From Pseudomonas arcuscaelestis (GTDB taxonomy: Bacteria; Pseudomonadota; Gammaproteobacteria; Pseudomonadales; Pseudomonadaceae): DNA of 64,000 bases. The stretch lies in assembly GCF_016881005.1 (NCBI RefSeq), contig NZ_JACOPV010000008.1, positions 1-64,000 on the forward strand, read 5' to 3'. Positions 17,772-25,813 of the stretch are shown piece after piece (position 1 is the first letter of the stretch; each line of letters begins with the position of its first letter). Under the pieces are notes generated by a model. That model did no database searches. It saw only the letters and a program-made list of their open reading frames with translations, and was not told where the DNA came from. Both the position numbers and the translations under genes were made by a program.

Positions 17772-17802
17772 ATGATGAGGCTGGAGTACGTGTGCCAAAA
17801 CC
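17772..17802 (-). promoter_or_regulatory. TTCTGG-CAC family promoter site 5
   Basis: -35-like TTTTGG followed by CACA, 17 bp, -10-like CATCAT, 32 nt before the 104-residue gene. Confidence 0.68.
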
Positions 17803-17814
17803 ACCTACCGAAAA

Positions 17815-18276
17815 TCAACCTATGGGAACCAACTGACCAGGTTGGCCAGCGAGCTCGTGCGCTATTCGCTCAATTTCCTGAGCCAGGCTGTCGCGGGGCA
17901 CAACCCAGCGCAAGCCGGTGTATTCAACACTGAACGAAGAATGCGGTCGCAACCATGATAGTGGGCCGGGCTTCTGGGCATAAAGGGTTGCAGCGAAGAT
18001 GCCATGCTCCCTGAGGTCGCCAGTCAGGTCGTCGATCGTTGCGAATGAATGGTCTGAATGCACCGAAAAATGAATCTCTGCAGTCAGTGACTCCGCCTCA
18101 ACACGGTAAGGCCACAGGGTCTCGCAAACAAGCCAGCTGGTTGCGCTGGCTAAAACGCCTGGCAGATCGGAGATGCCAGAGGTCGGATATATCGAGGGAT
18201 CCCGCGTCCGGTCGCTTGGCGTGGGGAGATTGCGAACGTCCAGGACGGCGCTGTGATGGAATTTGTACATAATCAC
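17815..18276 (-). CDS. Hypothetical backbone protein, 153 aa
   Basis: Not recognised. Soluble, no membrane segment. The GTG start overlaps the upstream stop (GTGA) and has GGAGG about 7 nt before it, giving coupled translation with the cupin-like gene. Last gene of the unit that begins with the PAPS-reductase-like gene. Confidence 0.6.
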   Translation of the reverse strand: MIMYKFHHSAVLDVRNLPTPSDRTRDPSIYPTSGISDLPGVLASATSWLVCETLWPYRVEAESLTAEIHFSVHSDHSFATIDDLTGDLREHGIFAATLYAQKPGPLSWLRPHSSFSVEYTGLRWVVPRDSLAQEIERIAHELAGQPGQLVPIG

Positions 18277-18803
18277 GGCCATTCCTCCCCGATTGTGGCT
18301 TTCCAATTGGTGAGTGCCGCTGGCACCTTCGCTGAGCGAACACCCATTGCCGACAGCCCCCTACGGATCTCGCGATAGATCGTGATGAACTCCTGCCTAG
18401 GGATTGCCCACTGCAGCGAAAGGAAGCCGGCATCACCGTTCGCGCGCAGCCAATGCAGATGTTCCGGCTGGAATGCAAACAGATCACCCGGTCTGATGGT
18501 CATCGAAGCCACTTGCCCGGGGGCAATCATCAGCTCAAACGTGTGATTCGCCTGAACGGCCAGAGTCAGGAATGTGAACTGGCTCCAGGATGGGTCAGAG
18601 TGTGGGTGGGCCTCAATGCAGCCAAGCCAATCGGCAATGTCCAATCTGGGGAGCGGTAGACCACCCAGCTCCTGGCTACCAACCTCGATGTCCCATGATT
18701 CGGCAAGTGCAAGGGCGTGCCCAGGCACTACGAGCCTTGAGATTGCCTGGGTGTCCAGGCGTATTCGGCGGATCGATCGAGGAAGGGTCGTAGGCAGGAT
18801 CAT
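18273..18803 (-). CDS. Hypothetical protein, possibly cupin-like, 176 aa
   Basis: The middle of the protein has beta-strand-rich sequence with spaced histidines (EAHPHSDPSW, then GDLFAFQPEHLHWL) reminiscent of a cupin or other double-stranded beta-helix metal-binding fold. This is inference from pattern only. It lies 11 bp after the PAPS-reductase-like gene and overlaps the next gene, so it could be a partner in the same pathway. Confidence 0.6.
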   Translation of the reverse strand: MILPTTLPRSIRRIRLDTQAISRLVVPGHALALAESWDIEVGSQELGGLPLPRLDIADWLGCIEAHPHSDPSWSQFTFLTLAVQANHTFELMIAPGQVASMTIRPGDLFAFQPEHLHWLRANGDAGFLSLQWAIPRQEFITIYREIRRGLSAMGVRSAKVPAALTNWKATIGEEWP

Positions 18804-18814
18804 GAGTTGATTAC

Positions 18815-19978
18815 TCAGAAGAACGTCAATTGTTGCGGCTGGATCTGTACCGCCGGTATCAGCCGGATCACACCTGGAGCGTCATCACCGGAATTGCCTT
18901 GCTTGATCAATTTCAGCGCTGTGAGCTCCTCATAGCGCTGAATGATGCTGTGAGCGTCGGAGTACTTTAGGTTGAGTCCAACGCCGGCACCCACTTCAGC
19001 ACGTATGTCGGCGAGCAATGAAGCTTCCTCGAGGCTGGGGATGCACGTTGGCCATTGCTTTTCAAACCGCAGGTGCTTCGGAATAGCGGCTTCAAGCACT
19101 TTGCGTCGGGAGGATACCTGCTTTGCGAGCTGCAGGCGGTCTTGGGTTTCGCTGGATAGAAGGCCTGGATTAACGTCCCCAAGCCATTTGTTGCTCTGGA
19201 AGGCAAAGGTGGATTCTGCTTCCAGGCCAACCATCTGGCGATAGAGGGGATGCCCAGCTTCATCCTGAGTCGCGTTGTAGAGGTCCGGAGCCGAGGACAT
19301 GATGCACCAGCGGCAGCTGACCCTTGTCATGTTATAACGTAAATATGCTTCATGAGGCTCCAGTCCTTCGCTGGCGATGGCCGCCCACACATCAGAAACA
19401 TTCCACTCGATGATCGGGTTCCATTGGTACGCTTCGAAACCCCTTCGGGCGGTCAGAGGATCGCTTTTCGCAACCGGCATCTTTGCTCGACTGGATGATT
19501 CCTCACGACGTATGCCAGTCGCATTAACAATGTTGTAGTCGGGATATAACTTCTTTAAACGGCTGCGAATTACCGCGACCTTGAGCTCACTTGTGCAGAA
19601 CCGCATCGAAGGAGTTGACCAAGGTAAGATCAGTTGAACACAGCTCAGGTCAATGTAACGTTGCGCATTGGCATTCCAGCGCGATAGCCATCTTTCCATC
19701 ATCCCACCAGCTGGCCGTGCGGCGACCTCCATTCCCCAACCGAGCTTGTCAGCTGCTTCCTGACACTTGAACATGCTCTGAGACCACTCCACCGATCCAA
19801 GGTCCGCGTGGATAGCGCAACGAGGTCCCATAAAGCCAATGCTGTCCAGGTACCGATGAGTTGCAATCAAACCGGCGATGCTGTCCTTACCGCCGCTTAC
19901 ACCGAAAGCAACAACAGTTTTCTGGTTCAAGATCACGTCGATCTCAGGGGTGGTTGCAACTGGCGGTAGCGTCGTCAT
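18815..19978 (-). CDS. PAPS-reductase/ATP-pyrophosphatase family protein
   Basis: The 387-residue protein has the PP-loop SGGKDS (28-33), a downstream RREESSSR motif and PIIEWNVSDVW, as in phosphoadenosine-phosphosulfate reductase-like enzymes. A VSCRWCIM cysteine pair follows. Relatives in mobile DNA include DndC, which supplies sulfur for DNA phosphorothioation, but no dndA/B/D/E partners are seen here. The 3' part (about 130 residues) is less conserved. First gene of a three-gene unit behind promoter site 6. The substrate is unknown. Confidence 0.75.
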   Translation of the reverse strand: MTTLPPVATTPEIDVILNQKTVVAFGVSGGKDSIAGLIATHRYLDSIGFMGPRCAIHADLGSVEWSQSMFKCQEAADKLGWGMEVAARPAGGMMERWLSRWNANAQRYIDLSCVQLILPWSTPSMRFCTSELKVAVIRSRLKKLYPDYNIVNATGIRREESSSRAKMPVAKSDPLTARRGFEAYQWNPIIEWNVSDVWAAIASEGLEPHEAYLRYNMTRVSCRWCIMSSAPDLYNATQDEAGHPLYRQMVGLEAESTFAFQSNKWLGDVNPGLLSSETQDRLQLAKQVSSRRKVLEAAIPKHLRFEKQWPTCIPSLEEASLLADIRAEVGAGVGLNLKYSDAHSIIQRYEELTALKLIKQGNSGDDAPGVIRLIPAVQIQPQQLTFF

Positions 19979-20009
19979 GGAAAAGGCCCAGGGCTAAATT
20001 CGATGACCT

Positions 20010-20040
20010 ATGGTGGAGTGGAACAGGGTGTGCCAGAAGC
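20010..20040 (-). promoter_or_regulatory. TTCTGG-CAC family promoter site 6
   Basis: -35-like TTCTGG followed by CACA, 17 bp, -10-like CACCAT, 31 nt before the PAPS-reductase-like gene. Confidence 0.7.
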
Positions 20041-20158
20041 ACCCGAGCATGCGGGGTAGGCAATAGCTTTCCCTTGAACGGGAATGGCTGAAGGATTGGG
20101 TGTGGCAGGATCACAAATGCAAAGCTCTAGCAATCCTGCCGGGCTGCAAGATTGTGGC

Positions 20159-20521
20159 CTATGGATTGAAGTGGGTTTGCTGTAACAGCGAGTTATCTAG
20201 CAGCGTTGAAAGCCTGGAGCTACCAATTTCGGCCTCCAACCCTTGGACGGTGGAGAGAGCATGTAGTCGAATTCCAAGCGCTTCAACCCTGGCCCCTGCC
20301 ACCTCTGCATCGTCGCCAAGCTTTAGGCCAGCAAGTCTGCAGCCAGTCTCATACAGGCTTACGGCCAGAGGCCGCTTGCTATTCGAGCCGGCCGTAACCG
20401 GATCAGTATGGACTGAGATGTTGAACTCCATTTCGTTGATACGGTGCGTGAACAGATCAACCTGTTCTACCTCAACCAGCTCCCCTTTGCTTCCCGCAAC
20501 GAGAATCATTGAGTACGGCAT
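20159..20521 (-). CDS. Hypothetical backbone protein, 120 aa
   Basis: Not recognised. The ATG chosen has AAGGAAG at about 9 nt. The N-terminus is beta-like (MILVAGSKGELVEVEQVD) and the C-terminus helical. Only a degenerate TTCTGG-CAC-like sequence lies upstream. Confidence 0.6.
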   Translation of the reverse strand: MPYSMILVAGSKGELVEVEQVDLFTHRINEMEFNISVHTDPVTAGSNSKRPLAVSLYETGCRLAGLKLGDDAEVAGARVEALGIRLHALSTVQGLEAEIGSSRLSTLLDNSLLQQTHFNP

Positions 20522-20708
20522 TTTGCTCTTCCTTCTACGGGTCTCATGACCCCATCCATTGATGTGCACCCTTGGGTGCAACAGTCGGCCTTAACTGGCT
20601 CTGACTCCGTTTTCGGCAGGCGGCTCGGGGAGTTAAGACCGTTCGTCGGGTTTGTGAACTATTTCACAGATGGACAATGATTGAACGGTCTACTCCGCCC
20701 CGTTCTGG

Positions 20709-21461
20709 CTAGCTGTTGTCGCACTCAACTTCAGCGAGAATGACGTGTGGAGCGCGCTCGGCGGCAAGAGATTCCGCAAGCCTCGCCAGCTTCATAATGC
20801 CCATGCCCTTCGTTCCTGGGACCAGGGGGATCGTGTTTATGAGGTTCATGGCCACCTTCATTCTGCGTGATCCCTCATCCGGCTTTGTTCTCATGATCAG
20901 ATCACGGTCGTGCAAGGCCAGGCTGATGTCATGCCACGACACCATTTCGAACTTCAGTCCCGCATGGCATGGAAACCCAGATGGCAAAGCTTGGTTCCAT
21001 GCTTCCTTGCGAGCATCCCAGTCTGCTGGGGGAATGTCTTCCGGGCCGTCAGTGGAATTCTGATAGTGAAAATCTTCAAACCCCGCCTGCGTCAGCAGGT
21101 CAGTAAATCCGGGGTTGTTCTCAAGGTAGTAGAGCGCGAGAACATGCTCGGAGAAAGGAATCAGTAGCACGTCGAGGGTGTAGTCCCAGTCAGGGCTGCG
21201 AGTGTTCTCGCCCAGGACCCGACTACGTTCCGCTTTGATGATCTCGAGAATTCGCCAGTAGAAGCTCTCATAGCGCTTCCGGGGGATGGGGATAAAATTC
21301 TGGTCCATGTCAGCCCAGTAATACCGCCGCTCTGCAATCTGCATTGCGACGTTTGCCTGTGCTTTACGAACAACCTCCTCCCGGATCTCTTGCAGCTTGG
21401 CCAGGGCCTCGGTGAGTGTGCAATTGCGCAAGATGAGTCCGTTGTTGATCTTGGTGCTCAT
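20709..21461 (-). CDS. Hypothetical backbone protein, 250 aa
   Basis: Not recognised. Mostly helical and charged, with Tyr/Trp-rich stretches (RRYYWADMDQNF). GGAGG lies 5 nt before the ATG, and promoter site 7 is 25 nt upstream. It is the gene nearest the replication origin on this side. Confidence 0.65.
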   Translation of the reverse strand: MSTKINNGLILRNCTLTEALAKLQEIREEVVRKAQANVAMQIAERRYYWADMDQNFIPIPRKRYESFYWRILEIIKAERSRVLGENTRSPDWDYTLDVLLIPFSEHVLALYYLENNPGFTDLLTQAGFEDFHYQNSTDGPEDIPPADWDARKEAWNQALPSGFPCHAGLKFEMVSWHDISLALHDRDLIMRTKPDEGSRRMKVAMNLINTIPLVPGTKGMGIMKLARLAESLAAERAPHVILAEVECDNS

Positions 21462-21486
21462 GGAATCCTCCACTGTCGGTCAGGCA

Positions 21487-21517
21487 ATCATCACTGGTCA
21501 GGTGATGTGCCACTAGC
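21487..21517 (-). promoter_or_regulatory. TTCTGG-CAC family promoter site 7
   Basis: -35-like TAGTGG followed by CACA, 17 bp, -10-like GATGAT, 25 nt before the 250-residue gene. Confidence 0.7.
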
Positions 21518-21853
21518 AGTGAGGAGGACACCGGGTCTAACTATCGGGTTGAGAGCTGATGTGTCCGTGAGGGTGTGCGTCTTGCTTTCCTATGCCAGGA
21601 GATGAAACACCATATATTCGGAGACACCTTTCGGTTCATTCAGGTTCAGACCCTCTCTCGCTGCCGGCACCGGGGAGATCCAGGCCGAGAGACAAAAGCG
21701 CGGATATTGCTTGTGGATAGTTCGGGTGCCGTCGAGCTGGGGGCCTAAGGGATGGGTTACCCCTTAAAAGAAAGAGTTTTAAAAGGGAAGAGAAAAAGAT
21801 CAAAAGAAGGGATGGCTCAACCCCTTGAATTTGCTGGGCCGAATGTCGAATAG

Positions 21854-22867
21854 CCGGTGATTCGTCTCTCGGTTATGCCGAGGTTTATCTTTCGGTTTAG
21901 CGCGTATCTATCTCTTTCTACTCAATATTTTCCCGGGATTTGTCTTCTGGCTACGCGGGGCCGGGGAAGCGCTGAGTGAATGAGCCAGGTGATTTATTGG
22001 GGTTTCATCTCCTGGCTGATCGTATTTTCTGGGGGTTTGTCTCCTGGCATTCAGTGCTGGCCTGTGGATAAGTCGACCGGAATGATCAAAAAACAACCTA
22101 CTTTCAATTATGGGCCTTCTATCTCCCGGTTTTATTGAGTTTCGTCTCCTGGCAACCCGATGTTCTTCGACCGCTTGAACGCTTTTTAGCCTGTCAGGGA
22201 GCGGTGAAACGGTCAACGGCAACCTATTTAAGCGGGATTTGTCTCCTGGCTCTGGAGCTCTACCCGCGCGGAGGACCTGTAAATGCGGGGCTTCTAGTAA
22301 TACCCCCCAATTCATCTCTCGGCTTAGCCCAGGCCTTGGCTTCAATATGTGGCTATCTGTCTCCTGGGGCCAAGAGACAAAATCGAGTTAAATCAAAGAA
22401 TTGCAGTATCAACCTCACGCTCAGCCGTCGATCAACTCGATTATCGGCCGTTTTATCTCTTGGGAAGGTCAGCGAACACAGGGTGAATTGAGAATATCGG
22501 CCAGTTCATCTCTCACCACTTCAATACCATGCAGCCCGTGGCTTGATGACGGTTGTAATGAGCGTCTGTACCAATAGATACGGGGCTTCCAGGGAATTGC
22601 TGAGGCCTGATTTCCAGTGTGTTAGACGGAATATCCGCTGATTCATCTCCCGGCCCTTGCTCTATTCGCATGTGAACCTGGAACTGAAGCTCCCAGTTGG
22701 GGAATGATGGGATTCAATTTCGAAAAAATTTGCAGGCCGGCACCTACCACCACCTTGAGATGACTTAACCCAGTGGCTGCGCAGGTCTGAGGTGACTAGC
22801 GCGATCCCCAGTGGCCGGAATATCCGCTGATTCATCTCTCGGTTATCCGTCGTTTTATCTCCTGGCC
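21854..22867 (+). repeat. Iteron array (about 15 copies)
   Basis: Units of about 20 bp are irregularly spaced, some in pairs. Typical copies are CGGGATTTGTCTTCTGGC and GGGTTTGTCTCCTGGC. Two copies (22629 and 22819) share an extended 22-bp block beginning GGAATATCCGCTGATTC, and the last two lie just upstream of repA, where RepA could repress its own promoter. Confidence 0.85.
22063..22071 (-). promoter_or_regulatory. DnaA box in the origin
   Basis: TGTGGATAA on the plus strand is a perfect TTATCCACA DnaA box on the minus strand, between iteron groups. A weaker copy is at 21712-21720. Confidence 0.65.
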
Positions 22868-22939
22868 CGGTTGCGGATCGGTTGCAAGGAATATACGGTT
22901 TCCCCCAAATACAGCTTCTACAAGGAACGAGGGGGAACG

Positions 22940-24106
22940 ATGGGAGCTAACACGGCCAGCACGGCCACGCCAACGGGTACGCAGGAAACTAGATTTCACA
23001 CTGTCCGTGATGAGATGTTTGTGCCTGCAAAACCCGTGGCGGCCGAAAGCGCAGCCGTCGTAGCCCTCGATCTGTTCGGTAGCTTCTTGGTTAACAGCAC
23101 CGAGGAAGCCAAGAACTTCGGCAACGTCCTGGTTGGCTGGGACCAAATCCCGAAATTCTCAGCTGACCATCTAAACAACAAGGATGGCCTGGTCCCCAAC
23201 GACCACAGTGTGAATTTCCGAATCAGCGGGCAAGAGGCGAAGTTGACCCTCTTCCCGGGCACGTTTTACCCGACCAAGAAAAGTAAGCCTATGCGGCGGT
23301 TTCCCGGGGTAAAAGAGCAGCTTGTAGAGCAGGCTTTGATCCACCATGCCACGATCCAGTCTGAAGAGCAGACAGTCAATGGTGACACGTCTTACTACGT
23401 CACCTTCACGATCAATGCCCTGGCCCGGCAGCTGAAAGCTATGGGCAGCACTATGAGTAACACTCAGATCCGGCAAGCCCTGGATGTGCTCTCGAGCTCG
23501 GTGATGACGCTGTCCTATGGCGACGATCTCAAGCTTGATAATCGGGATACGATTCTTCCTTCCTTCGACCGGAACAACAAGAGCAGCAAAGAAGGGAACA
23601 ACGGCGACGACATCTGGCGCGTAAAACTACACGCGCTGATCGTACAGTCGATTCTGAAGGTTACCTATCGTCAGTACCCGATCGGGCAGCTCAAGGATTA
23701 CAGCCCGGTGGGCGCGGCGCTGATGCGGCGTATCCACTATATCGTGACCAACGTATCTGAAGGGCAGCCGTACAAGTTCACTGTCCAGGAGATGAAGTTG
23801 CTAACGGCGGGGCTCAACCACGTCCGACTTTCTGGCAGCATGAACGCTATTAAAAGAGAGTTGGAGCGGATGCAGGCTGATGATTACCTGGTCCGCTTCA
23901 CTGTCGAGGAGATTTTCCCAGAGGTTCGCGGCCGCGGAAGGCCGGTTCCGATCGACTATCGGTTTACTCTCTACCCTGGGCCTCAGTGGATTAAGAACAT
24001 GAAGGCTGGCTCAATGCGTATGAACGTAATCGAGCAGCGCATGGGGCTTCGACGCAGCCAACGCCCAGAGCGTCATGAGCAGATGATGCTCTCCCTCTCG
24101 AACTGA
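22940..24106 (+). CDS. repA: Plasmid replication initiator RepA
   Basis: A 388-residue initiator encoded directly downstream of the iteron array. The open frame extends further upstream through the last iterons, but the ATG chosen here follows a strong GGAACGAGGGGGAA site. The protein looks like a winged-helix iteron-binding initiator: helical recognition-type stretches (FTINALARQLKAMGSTMSNTQIRQ region, about 155-185) and a second one (FTVQEMKLLTAGL, about 285-300) with a basic C-terminus. It should bind the iterons with host DnaA to start replication and may autorepress. It is one of few plus-strand genes and lacks the TTCTGG-CAC promoter. Confidence 0.85.
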   Translation: MGANTASTATPTGTQETRFHTVRDEMFVPAKPVAAESAAVVALDLFGSFLVNSTEEAKNFGNVLVGWDQIPKFSADHLNNKDGLVPNDHSVNFRISGQEAKLTLFPGTFYPTKKSKPMRRFPGVKEQLVEQALIHHATIQSEEQTVNGDTSYYVTFTINALARQLKAMGSTMSNTQIRQALDVLSSSVMTLSYGDDLKLDNRDTILPSFDRNNKSSKEGNNGDDIWRVKLHALIVQSILKVTYRQYPIGQLKDYSPVGAALMRRIHYIVTNVSEGQPYKFTVQEMKLLTAGLNHVRLSGSMNAIKRELERMQADDYLVRFTVEEIFPEVRGRGRPVPIDYRFTLYPGPQWIKNMKAGSMRMNVIEQRMGLRRSQRPERHEQMMLSLSN

Positions 24107-24114
24107 CAGTGTCC

Positions 24115-24507
24115 CTACCGGCGGATAGGGTTCGTATCGTTCTCCTCCCGGATCGCCATCATGAGGTTATAGAGTGCGTCCCTTACCTTGGGTGAGCGAC
24201 CTCCGCCGATAACTGACGTGCAGAACTCCAAAGCCAGGGACTCACCACCCTCGTTGATCACTTCAATGATCACATCAGAGTCCCCGTCCAGAATCATTCG
24301 CAAACGACCTTGGCCCATGTCATCCGGCCTTTCAAAGAACTCCAAAATCGGAAGTGGCGGGGCGGCAGCACGTGCCTGGGCCTTGAGGTGTTCCTCGGCG
24401 GCCCCGATTACCTGGTGGCCGAAGTAATCGACCTCGAACCTGCACCCAGTGTCGTCAATGATGTAGTCCCGTACCGCGTCGATTGCTGCCTGGCTGATTG
24501 AGGTCAT
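24115..24507 (-). CDS. Hypothetical backbone protein, 130 aa
   Basis: Not recognised. A soluble acidic protein. It converges on repA with 8 bp between stops and lies 14 bp after the frameshifted gene, so it is probably the last gene of the unit behind promoter site 8. Confidence 0.62.
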   Translation of the reverse strand: MTSISQAAIDAVRDYIIDDTGCRFEVDYFGHQVIGAAEEHLKAQARAAAPPLPILEFFERPDDMGQGRLRMILDGDSDVIIEVINEGGESLALEFCTSVIGGGRSPKVRDALYNLMMAIREENDTNPIRR

Positions 24508-24521
24508 TCTGCTACCTACGA

Positions 24522-24778
24522 TTATTGGATGGTGGAAGTCCGCTCAATAGTGATGGACCAGGACTCACCCGCTACCGTGCATTTTTGGTCAAGGTTACAG
24601 GGGAATTCTTGGATGACGTCTGCGCTGATCTTGTTCCGGAGTGCCATTGCCATGCCGGCATCCGAGGTGAGGAAGTGAACAGCACCAGGCGAAGGTCCTG
24701 GCCGGTCACCTGAAGCTGGAGCTTTTCGCCTGCTGCTTCAAGGGTACAGGCGTAGTTGTGGATTCGGTGGTCGTTCAT
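24522..24778 (-). pseudogene. Small backbone gene with an apparent frameshift
   Basis: Translation from the ATG gives a plausible start (MNDHRIHNYACTLEAAGEKL) but becomes low-quality after about residue 33 and stops at 24572. In the -1 frame from about 24675 a coherent stretch (FLTSDAGMAMALRNKISADV and onward) runs to a stop at 24522, just before the next gene. The joined product would be about 85 residues. The ATG overlaps the upstream stop. Explanations are a true mutation, a sequencing error or programmed frameshifting; no classic slippery heptamer is seen. Confidence 0.45.
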
Positions 24779-24984
24779 TTCAGCGAGACCCCGGTGATAG
24801 AACGGTGGGAATCGCTCAGGCTCGCCAGGGCTTCACGCATTTGATCCCGCTCACCTCGTGTGTGGTAGTCGGTGTATGCGGAGCGCATAAGCTGCTCCTT
24901 CAGGTAAGCGTGCTGGGCCTGCAGTTTCAACGGATCCCGAGTTGGGGCAAGCGCTGGATCCAGGTAGACGGTTTTAAGCTTCAT
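24775..24984 (-). CDS. Hypothetical backbone protein, 69 aa
   Basis: A small helical, charged protein of unknown family. It overlaps the following gene and is itself overlapped by a 25-codon frame upstream, which suggests tightly coupled translation. AAGGAAG precedes the ATG. Confidence 0.6.
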   Translation of the reverse strand: MKLKTVYLDPALAPTRDPLKLQAQHAYLKEQLMRSAYTDYHTRGERDQMREALASLSDSHRSITGVSLK

Positions 24985-25058
24985 GCGAACTTCCTTTGAA
25001 TCGACCCCGCGGTGGTGTGGTCACGGAGCTGGATAAATTGCGCGGTCGGGCACGCCAT
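24981..25058 (-). CDS. Possible 25-aa peptide gene
   Basis: A frame too short for routine gene calling starts at ATG 29 nt after the -10 of promoter site 8, the usual distance for this promoter family, and ends in an ATGA overlap with the next gene. The peptide is basic (MACPTAQF to QRKFA). Without it the leader of the 69-residue gene would be atypically long (103 nt). It may be a leader peptide or a tiny gene. The ribosome binding site is weak. Confidence 0.4.
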   Translation of the reverse strand: MACPTAQFIQLRDHTTAGSIQRKFA

Positions 25059-25087
25059 GGGCTGCCGGTTGAACCGCTGACCAGGCA

Positions 25088-25118
25088 ATGATCTTTTGGT
25101 TGGGGGTGTGCCAGAAGC
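25088..25118 (-). promoter_or_regulatory. TTCTGG-CAC family promoter site 8
   Basis: -35-like TTCTGG followed by CACA, 17 bp, -10-like GATCAT. It heads the unit running from the 25-codon frame to the 130-residue gene. Confidence 0.72.
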
Positions 25119-25176
25119 CCCCATTCATTTGCGCGGTACACTGGCCAGCACTTCACCTACTCAGGAAAAACAGCAG

Positions 25177-25440
25177 ATGTGTGATGCAAGCACTCTGGAA
25201 TACACGGAGCCGGATGCTGTCGTTGACGCACGAGGGTTGCAGTGCCCACTGCCACTGCTCCAGGCCCGGCTTGAATGCAACCGAATGGCGGATGGGCAGG
25301 TGCTACAGGTCGTGTCGACGGACGCGGGTACCCGGCGAGACTTCCGAACCTTTGTTCAGCAAACCGGGCACGAGTTGATAGGGGAGGCTGAGGAGGAGGG
25401 TGTATTCGGGTTCTGGGTGAGAATAAAGCGCCCAGCTTGA
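25177..25440 (+). CDS. tusA: TusA/SirA-family sulfur carrier
   Basis: An 87-residue TusA-like protein. The family carries persulfide sulfur on the cysteine of a CPxP motif and hands it to thiolation pathways (2-thiouridine in tRNA, molybdenum cofactor, others). The core DARGLQCPLPLLQARLE shows the catalytic Cys. The frame is open further upstream, but this ATG follows AGGA and places the domain at the usual distance from the N-terminus. On the plus strand, convergent with yebG. It could feed sulfur to the PAPS-reductase-like enzyme, which is speculation. Confidence 0.82.
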   Translation: MCDASTLEYTEPDAVVDARGLQCPLPLLQARLECNRMADGQVLQVVSTDAGTRRDFRTFVQQTGHELIGEAEEEGVFGFWVRIKRPA

Positions 25441-25448
25441 ACTGGTGC

Positions 25449-25466
25449 GGGCCGGATTACCGGCCC
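25449..25466. terminator. Bidirectional terminator hairpin
   Basis: GGGCCGG-ATTA-CCGGCCC lies between the convergent tusA and yebG stops, followed by GATTTG on the plus strand. Confidence 0.65.
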
Positions 25467-25478
25467 GATTTGCTCGAA

Positions 25479-25742
25479 TTACTCGCTCGGCGCTGCTGAG
25501 TTAATTTCAGCAAGAGTCGCCAAGTTCCCTTTGAACGCGGCGGCGAATGCTGGGCGGTTCTTGGCCATGAAGATACCGAGATCTTCACTCTGCTTCTCAG
25601 TGAGTTCTGGGAAGTTTCGGGCCAGGGTTTCGGCAATGCCTTCTGCGAGTTCAAGCATTTGATCATGGGCATCAGCTGACTTGCGGTCCATAAAAATCTT
25701 AGCCTCATCCCGACTACTACGGTAAAGAATTTCAACAGCCAT
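25479..25742 (-). CDS. yebG: YebG-family protein
   Basis: The 87-residue product matches YebG, a small DNA-damage-inducible protein of Enterobacteria and Pseudomonas: MAVEILYRSSRDEAKIF at the start and KSADAHDQMLELAEGI in the first third. In E. coli yebG is controlled by LexA. No recognisable LexA box is seen upstream; instead promoter site 9 lies in the end of the preceding gene. A 19-codon basic frame (25791-25732) overlaps the start and may be a leader peptide. Confidence 0.8.
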   Translation of the reverse strand: MAVEILYRSSRDEAKIFMDRKSADAHDQMLELAEGIAETLARNFPELTEKQSEDLGIFMAKNRPAFAAAFKGNLATLAEINSAAPSE

Positions 25743-25813
25743 TATTGGCCTCTCTTCTGGGTTTGGTGTTCGACCTCTTCGGTTTAGCCATATGGCTACC
25801 GCCGGCGAAGCCG

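Larger units (their letters stand above)
21700..22939. other. Iteron-type origin of replication
   Basis: A gene-free region of more than 1.2 kb upstream of repA holds about 15 directly repeated iterons, all in the same orientation, with core TTYRTCTCYYGG. Clear copies lie at 21854, 21877, 21933, 21997, 22031, 22111, 22135, 22231, 22303, 22349, 22444, 22493, 22629, 22819 and 22846. A perfect DnaA box is at 22063-22071 and a one-mismatch copy at 21712-21720. This is the expected layout of a RepA/DnaA-controlled plasmid origin. Confidence 0.85.

Noticed and set aside
18815..19978. Calling the PAPS-reductase-like gene dndC
   Set aside because: It shares the PP-loop fold, but no dndB, dndD or dndE partner is in the window and the C-terminal part does not clearly match.
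20556..20583. Possible extra family promoter upstream of the 120-residue gene
   Set aside because: A TGTTGCACC sequence is present, but no (G/C/A)ANNAT hexamer lies at 16-18 bp, so it does not meet the rule used for the other sites.
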